Origin: Chrysaora quinquecirrha
Taxonomy: Eukaryota > Cnidaria > Scyphozoa > Semaeostomeae > Pelagiidae
Assembly (NCBI GenBank): GCA_014526335.1
Contig: JACTAT010000276.1
Coordinates: 372,001-436,000, forward strand
DNA length: 64,000 nt
Reading direction: 5' to 3'
The notes under the pieces were generated by a model that saw nothing but the letters and a program-made list of their open reading frames with translations, was not told where the DNA came from and made no database searches. Within the stretch, counting starts at the first letter, position 1. Every line of letters starts with the position of its first letter. The position numbers were made by a program, and so were the translations under genes. Below are positions 40,701 to 49,700 of the stretch, one piece after another.

Positions 40701-43700
40701 CCAGCTTGTGGGGCCTGGTGGGCCAAATGGCCCACCAGTACATACGTTAAAATATGCCTTGTCGTTATTAATGATGTTAAACCAGTTAAATAGCTTAGTT
40801 CTGTTATCCCAGCTCTACCTGGGAAATTTAATTAGAATGTCTGGATTTGACTTTGCGATGGAGAAAGATTTCAGGAAGGAAAAGATGAGACAACGAGCAT
40901 TAAAAAGGCTTACTCGAAAATCTCGTTCTGTTTGGTTTCACCCCGGTAGAAGTGATACGTGGTGGTCCAATATGATTAATGGCATAGCACCACCTGAAGA
41001 ATGGAAGAAAAACTTTCGCCTATCCGAAGAAGAATTTCGAGAATGTTTGGGTTGCCTCCCCAGATCGATTTCAATGTGTCATAGTGCTCGTAAACCAATT
41101 TCCCAGAGCCGCTTCTTGATCCTGTGATAACAGCCTTTGAAAATGACTGGCGTGTTTCTTTTACTTTCTGCTGTATCCTGGTGTACCCAGTTTTTATCAG
41201 TTTACGTTCCTCTTTGCTTTGTTTTCCGTAAGCTGCTTTTTCATCAGCTGTCATTTCACAAACAGGCTTTAAAGGAGCTGTCTCCTCTGGAAGGCCAAAG
41301 AATTCAGGATGTATCTTCGCCATTTCTTTGCGAATATGCTGATACTGAGTTGTTTTATCCGCATCGAAATCAGTGTTGTTGTATAAACATTGGTTTTTAT
41401 AATTCATTAAAACGTCTATTAGTTCCTTCATTAGTTGAGAGCTCCATCTAAAAGGCCTTTTTTCGACTTTCTTGGAGGTGGGTGGAGCCTGATTTGCTTG
41501 TTGCTCGTCTTCCGCCATTTTTTATTTGTGCCACGAATGAAAATGATGATCTGCGCTTGCGCAGTATTTGCAATTTTGTGTCGGCAGGGTGAGGCTATTC
41601 TTGTTTGCCTTTATATGAGGAAAAAATAACCTCACCAAGGCGATATATCGGCTCGCGTAGGTGGGATATCGGCTGTCCAAATAACCTCACTTAGGTGAGG
41701 CTATTTGAAATTCTCATATAAATGCAAAGTGAGAATTACTCTAGTTTGTATAGGATGCCGATATATCAGCTTAGAAAAAAACCTCGGCTAGCCGGGGCTA
41801 TTTCCACCATATAAACACAGCCTTAGTGTTTATTGCCATTTGGATTTCATTGAAAAGGGAATTTCATATTCTCGGCCCTTGATAAAGACATAATAGCAAA
41901 GCTTGTAGTTTTGATACTTAGTATTTGAAGAAAATCTGTGTTTCGTAGGTTATGATTTACGGTAAGTCTTTCATAATAACAGGATTAAATTTCATTTAGT
42001 TATAAATGGAACTGTAATCAAATATACAGCTAACTTGTCTTGCTTACCGATATTTCATCCATTTGGCTTGCAACCACAGCATTTATCAACAATTCTTCTT
42101 TTTTGTGTGACGCAACAGCAGGCGCTAAAAAAACAAATTATTAATAGGTATAGGTATAGGTATGCATTATAAATCTATCGGAAGATCAAAAAGAGGCTTT
42201 GTACAATGAGACATTTTCATTCTCTACAGCTGATGTTACAAGGCGAAATCTTAAAAAAACATGGTATTGTAAATAGCTGTCGGCCGGTTTTACCAGACAA
42301 ACCCGTTTCAGGCTGAAGCACGTTCAATCTGCTTCTTAGTATCACTTTTCTGTATTTCAAGGCGCAGTGTCCGGTTCTACTTTGTGCTTTGTTCGTCATT
42401 AGAATATTCAGACCTTGCATTTTCTGCTAAATGCTCTGTTATGTAGCCAGACTTCACTACGAAGCTACCCACAGCTTGAAGCTGACCTCATTGTCTGACA
42501 GGGGAACGCAAAGACCAACTTCAAACACAAAACAAACAAAACAAATGAAAATGTTATGGTATTTTCTTTATCAATGACAACTTTCTGCAATTCCAAGAAC
42601 ATCACACTACAAGCCCGTGTAATTTCCAACCCCCTCACTCTTTTTCTTTTATAAGAACCAGGAAATTTTGATCGAGGCTGGCTGTTCTTACGATTTTGCC
42701 GTTTTTGAGCCTGAAATGTTCTTAATCTGTTCTTAATTCCATGGTTACTTAGATATCTATATTTTTTAATGAAAGTCTAGGGTGGTACTAGGTTTGTGTG
42801 AAAATGCAGCAATCTTGTCTATTTCTTTGTTTGCTTGCTTTTTACGTTCAGTTTGACTGTCTGACTTACATATTTAGCTGATATTCTTAGCGCTTTTAAA
42901 AGGCCAGCCTCAGCTTGTTCTTAATTTGTTCGTAAAATCTGGGCAAAATCCAGGCTCGTGTTCTTATGAAATTGTTCTTATAAAAGAAAAAGAGTGTAGC
43001 TAACTTCATACTCTGCACTAACAATTGCAATAATTACATCACTAGTTCATCACTACTTTATTTACATCATCGTGGCATTTTTTACCACATGGGACAGCTA
43101 CTAAAGAAACTGCAAAGACAGCTTTGATGGTAAAATCAGAAGATAAGTTAAAAAAAATATACCCAAAAACAAAAGCAAAATGACATCTTACCGGAATTTG
43201 ATTCTTTGATGGTCTTCTGCAGCTCTTTTATCTCTTTATCAAGCTCCTTAGATGAAATACAAATTGCAGGACTTTAACGTAGAAAAGAATACAACAGGAA
43301 CAAAAATGGCTTCCCGTATCAGCTTCTTGAAGCTACATTGGCTTAATCCAAAACTGAATCTCGCCCTTGTATGTTTCAAGACTGAGAGAAAAGAGGAAAC
43401 ATCCTGGAAACATCTCTGGACATACTTAGGGCCTGTTTATATGGGGAAAATCATCCCACCTTCCATCCCCAAAGCAGAGACGTGAGATCTCACCTTCCAA
43501 TACAAACCTTTGTGATTTTCATCTTCGGTTTATATGGAAAACATTTCATCCCAGCAAGTGAGATCTTACTCGTTGAGAGGTGGGGTCTCACCTGGGTGGG
43601 ATGAAATTTTCTTACATAAACGCTGGAAGGTGGGGTGAAAGCTGAACGGTAGGATGAAATTGATCGTTACGCGCAAGCGCCAGACATTATCCTATTGTCT

Positions 43701-46700
43701 GAGAAAATTGAACAAAAGCTAAAATATGAGACAAATAGCTGGAGGGTGCAATGGAATATTACATGTAAACTCATGAAAAGTTAATCTCACTTTTCAGCAT
43801 AACAGGCCCTTAAAAGCTTGTTTCGTCTGACGGTCTTCAGAAAATAAATGTCAGAAACAGACCAAAACAATTTTAAATTTTTCAAGATCTTTGTCCCATT
43901 GAGAAGTTGTGGAATCTGTCCACATAAAAACCAAAAGGCCAGCTCTGTGTAGGCAGAAAGAGTTCGTTAGAAAGAGTTCGAGACACTTTAATTACTTTAA
44001 TTGGTCATCCCGCTGTACCCCGCAAGCTGATTGGTGTTTAGAACACAATGCCAATTCAGCTCCATTTTCTGATTGGTGCATTTGATTCGCATATGGGTAT
44101 ATTCGCTCTGTTTCTGACGTTTATACTCTGAGGAGTTGCAGATGAAAAAAGCTTTCAAGAATGTGCACAAATTTCCGCTGTTCCTTGTATGTTTTTTCAG
44201 CAATCAAACCATCCTAAAATTTCAAGGTTCTTCTCAAGCTGCTATCCAGATTTCATTCAAAAAGTTACATTCTGAAGTAGAGTAAACAAGAAAAAGATTC
44301 AACCATACCTCATAATTCAATTCTCTGGAATCAACGGGAGGAGCAACAAAAAGCGATGGATCTGTACCAAGATATGAGCAATAAACATGTCCATATTCAT
44401 CTACCGTAAATCCTCGAATTAGCCCCCTGGGGCTTAATTATTTTCATTATTTTGGAGGGGGCTTATTCGAGGTGGGGGCTTAAACGAGGGGGCTTATAAA
44501 ATTATTCACAAAAGCATGATTTATCATCGACTTAGAGAATGCATTTTTCTGTCATAACTCGATAAAGTACCAATATGGACTCAAAAGGCTAACACCAACA
44601 TGTCAGGGGTGGGGGCTTATTCGAGGGGAGGGGCTTATTAACAATTTCTCGCTCTAGGGTGGGGGCTAATGCGAAGGGGGCTTATTCGAGGGGGAGGCAA
44701 TTCGAGTATTCGGGGAAAACAATTCACAGCCCAATTCGCAGTTTATTCGCAAGGTTATATCGCATCGCACTTTATCAAGCATTCAATATATCGCTGTATA
44801 TAGTTTGATTCGTGTAATTTGTATGTATATAGTCAATCTGTCCTCTGGGCCTATTTTGGGTTAAATAGGGAAAATTCCCAGAAAACTATCTAACATCATC
44901 GTAAGACCCGAAAAACTATCATGGATGCATTAAAGAATTTGGACTATCTATAACACCAAATTTTGAGCAGTTGGTATCCTCAGTACGTAAGCTATAAGCG
45001 TGTTTACTCTACAATTTCACAATGAAGGTACAAGACTAGACACAAGACGAATGATATAAATCTTAGGAAACCAAATACATGCGAAGTATAAGGGCTATTC
45101 TGTCGTTAATTTTTAAGTCGCAATTTGAGCTTTTAAAGGGAATCGACAGATATAAAAGTGGCTTAAGCCACCCATCAATCAAAATTGAATAAGAGAAAAT
45201 AGCTAAATTGCCTTTTGTATGGGAATTCGAAAGAGCTGCTTTGTCTTCATGTAACTGACTTTATCTTATGCACGTCTATTGCCTTAAATTTCAGCTCATG
45301 TGAGAAATCTATCCTTTCTCCTGCGCAATAGGTTGTCTGCCACCTTTCATCACAATCTTAAGCAGCGTTCAATTAATAAGCAATAATACTAACTGAAAAT
45401 TTGCCAGCTCTACTGCAATAGGTGTATGAGGCAATTGTGCTGTCCATATCAAAGTAACATCTTGATATATCATCAGTGAACTTGTATGAGATCCAACTAA
45501 CGTGTTTAACTTTCCATTTTTAACTACAAGAACAGAAAATACGTGATTTAAGAGATGAAAGAATATATAACTGAATAGCGTTGCAACAGATACAAGAATT
45601 GTAACTAATAGTATCTATGAGGTATTCTTAGCTACTTGATCACAAACTAAATCGGCCAACAGCTGTAGATATGATAAAAAGCGAGACAGCCTCTATTACA
45701 TACAAGCATTATTATATGGTGTTCAAAAATACGGCTTTTCGGACCGGCAATGGTGCAATCTGATTGGTTCTTCAACGGTTTGTAAAAGCCGCATTGACCG
45801 GCGTTGATATAACCACGTGATATAGCCACGTAGTTTCTTATTGATGAAGCGAGAGAGATTGAGATGGGAAAATGAAATACTGAAAAATGATGTTTCTTGG
45901 GTAAACATTCTCCAACAAGACTTTAAATATTCTATATTGTTTTAAAGACCATATAATAAAACCTTTATTGAACGATTGCTCGGTCAATGCAGGAAAATAT
46001 TCGGACCTCAGCTTCTTGTACGGACCTCACTACGTTCGGTCCGAGGGGCAATTCACCCTGAAAATCTCGTACACCTTTGCTGAAAGTCCTATTGTTTTCT
46101 CTGAAACCCCTTGAAAGTCCTTTTGTTTTAATGGAAATCTCGTACACCTTTTTGCAGAGTGAAATGCCCCTCGGTTCGGTCCGTACGTCATGCTTCGGTC
46201 CGAATAGTTTCCAGCATTGACCTCGCAATTGTTTAATAACCGCATAATATCATGTCATGAACCCAGCTATCTTTCAAACCAATTCAAGAAAAACTCTGCA
46301 CGTAATATCAATATGAGTCAATATTAACACGATGCCGGCACTATTTGAAAACGCAACAAAAATGTTACGGATTGGCATCCCGTTCATACGAAGATTGCAT
46401 AAGAAATGTGCCGGTACAAATTGAAAACGGCACATTTTGAAAACGGAACTCTAGTCGGCACAATTTGAAAATGGTGTAGTGTGAACGCTAGCAAAACTTT
46501 TACTGCCGTCACATTTCGTTCCGTTTTAAATTGTGCCGGCATCGTGTGAACGTAGCCTGAATCTATGCAATACCGCAGCCGATGTCGCTGTTTCAAGGAT
46601 GAAAACTTGCAGCGGGCAAAAAAGGTTTTTTAATACTGGGATGCAAAGATTTTGAATCACCTTCTCTTCTCTTAATAATTTCAAAACTAGGCAGGGTTAG

Positions 46701-49700
46701 ATCCTCATTTCATCTCAGCGTTTTGGAATCTGTCCACATCAAAACCAAAAAGCCGGTTCTGTGCAGACAGAAAAAGTTCGTTTTCTCACTTGGACTCTTC
46801 AATTAATTTTCATTGTTCTTCTCGCCTAAAGCCGATTGGTGTTTAAAACACAATGCCAATTCAGCTTTTCTTTCTGATTGGTGCATTTCGAGCCGCACCT
46901 GGGTATAAATTCCGCCTTAGTTCATTGTTTCGGTCTATTTCTGACGTTCATACTCTGAGAAGTGTCAGACGAAAAAAGCTTTTAAGTATGCCCGAAAATG
47001 ATTCCGCTGTTTATAGAAATTTTGAAGTTTTTAATACTGGTGCAAAGATTTTGAATCAACATCTCTTCTCTTAATATTTTCAAAACTAGGCTGCAGAGAA
47101 ATTTGCTTCTTTGCTATTCACAAGATTTAAACAACAGAGCTAAAAGAATAAGATGACAAATTAAAAGAATAAGATGATGAAATATTAAATAAAAAAAACC
47201 CATTCCTAATTTCCTAACTTACATGCTCCATATGGAAGGAAGCAACTTGGGTTGTAGTCCAGTTTTTTCATGAAATTAATTGTGCCATTTTCTAGCAAAG
47301 AATACATTGAGCGTTCCCCTAGAAAATAAATTTTCGCTCAATCGTTTCATAAAGCAACTCCATTAAATAGCCATTCAGTACATCTTTCTATCAAACTAAC
47401 AGCCTACAAGAGTCCTTCCTTAATTGCCGGGGGTAATCGGATAAAAAAGGGCTCCCAAAATCAGTAGCAGCGACCATTGTTGACAGACATTCACCATCTT
47501 AATCTCATGGAAAATTCATTTCCGAAATTATTTCATCAAGGTGACTTCTTTCTCTCAATAGCTTTCTAAGCCCAAAGCAGAACATTTGTATTTATAACAC
47601 TTAAGACCCCTCTTCATTAAAGACCCTCTTTTCACTCTAAATAACAGGTTTTTCCATTCCCATAATCATTCTGACCCTTATCATTAGATTTTGGTGAATG
47701 AACTATGACCCGGACCAATGAGCAGTGCTGCCAATATTAATTCAGAGTGAGGTTAGCCCGTAAGGACCTCTGTCTATGCAACAAATTTATTCAAAGATAA
47801 AAATCCAAGAAAATTCTTTGAAATTCTAATATAACTTTTATGGAAAAATTCTACGATATTCAAGTAATATTGCTTCTATCAATTATGTTCAGTTGTAACT
47901 TTCCTACCCACTATTTCTTCCAAACCCCAACTCTTTTGAATTCTAATAATTCTCATCCCCGTTTTATTTTGCCCCTCTCTTCTCTTCTTAAATGGACCAC
48001 CACAGTATCGTTTGAATTTTCGTGATTGCATCTTGACTATTTTCAACCGATGATACTTGCAGGAGCATGGAAAGGAATTTTAAATCTATTTTATGAATAT
48101 ATTACAAAAATAGAGTTGATTGCCAATGTCAATATTTACAAGAGGAAATAAACTCTGCGTACTCTTAAACCCTTGTAGATGATGGAACCTTTTTATTATG
48201 TTAGGTTTTACTGTCTGAATCTGTTACCCATCAAAACTGAGTAAATGTTCCTCTCATTTCATCGCTCTACTCAGCTTCTTGGCATGTTTTGTTCATTTAA
48301 CACGTAGACCAAGGGATACAATTTACTTGAATATCCATGAAAGCTCTAGCTAGCCTTCTCTTATTTTGGAGCCCTTCTCTTTAAGGGAAACTGGTTTAAG
48401 AAGAAACTCTGGAAATGCTGCTAGCGAATGGTCAACATGATGTAATTGGTCACAAGGACAAGATCGAAAAACTTTCTTAATCTCTAAGACAATTTTATAC
48501 AATTCCAATTTCAATATTAATATCTTTTTACATGGCTTTCGAATGATGGGCGTAAAGATGATTTCAGGAAGATTTTTTGCATTGAAGAGACAATTTGGAA
48601 TGGGCGTGTTTTTCTAAACCTCCAAAACCTTCCGAATTTTGAAAACAGAATGCTACCAAAACAGAATCCATGATTTTCAAGAAACATGAATTCTGGAAAT
48701 CTGAATCTTTTCGCGCCAAAAGTCTTGTTTGCCTCATAACAAGGCCCATTCGTGGAATGTATCCTGGCAACTGAAAAAACTGAAACTATGTTCGAACTTT
48801 AAACCGTGAATCTCTCAAAAGTCTCGGAAACCTTCTGCTTTTGATAGCAGAAGGTTTTGGAGAGCTCCAAAATCTGCCGTTTTCAGAAGAATGGCTTTCA
48901 AAAACACACAGTCCGAAAAAAAATTGGTTTAGAAGAACATACCCTAGTCAGTCACATGGGAGGCAAGTCATAGTCAGATACTTACCTAATACAACGAGTG
49001 ATGGAGTACTGCCAGGATAAGCAACAAATCTGATATCAATTGCGTGTTCTCCAATATTCGTCGTCCAATCAGGCTACAAAGACAAAATATTAATCAAAAT
49101 TCGATCTTATTGCAAGCCAAAGAGAATTAAGATGTTTAGCGTTATTTTACTTGATTTTACACGAATGCCCTCGTTGTGGAAAAAGCTGAACAATATCGTT
49201 CATACAACTTTACCCTAGACCTTGATTCGGCAGCAAGACTTTAGTATGGACAACAATTTTACATATTTTAAGTTCAAGAAATGAAGTTCAAGTGAAGAAG
49301 CACTGGGGTGGTGAAGGCGCTGGAAGCGAATTAGAAATTCATGCTTGACTCAAGGAGGATTCTCAAAGAAAACTTTACCCTTAAACAATGTTATTAGTTA
49401 AGTAAGACAAAGTTCGTTCGAAACAACATTGCATCGGGGAGATGGGGGAATCCATAGATAATAGCAAACCTATGTAGGCTGTTGCAGTATATCATGTCCA
49501 AGGTTGTAGATGGCGCGATGTTAAACAAAATTTTTGAGATATTCTGCTAATTGTAGATAAGAACAGATAATTTCATAAGGATTTAGCAAAACAGCTACAT
49601 CTCCCACAACGATTCAGTATTTTGTCAATATCCTTGATGAAGCTATGAATAATGTGTATACAGATAGAAAGTAAAAAAGCGAGATTTAATGTGGAATAAT

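Larger units (their letters stand above)
39761..41822. mobile_element. PIF/Harbinger element, internally deleted
   Basis: Left end GGCTCTGTTTATATGG and the reverse complement of the right end GGCTGTGTTTATATGG form terminal repeats, each flanked by TTA (39758-39760 and 41823-41825), the 3-bp target duplication typical of PIF/Harbinger. It carries the family's two genes in opposite directions: a Myb/SANT-like protein on minus and the start of the transposase on plus. The nuclease domain is missing. An internal patch at about 40265-40440 (gggggttcgggggcatgctc) looks like another dispersed repeat. Confidence 0.9.

Noticed and set aside
40313..40793. Open frames in the left half of the Harbinger element as genes
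   Set aside because: They overlap on both strands in non-coding parts of the element and a dispersed repeat patch, with no domain.
44309..44400. BBS9 exon starting at the ggtag acceptor (44401)
   Set aside because: Joining it to the preceding exon gives an immediate stop; the acceptor 26 bp upstream keeps frame.
45965..46245. Overlapping minus-strand open frames as a gene
   Set aside because: They coincide with the inverted-repeat MITE at 45964-46239.
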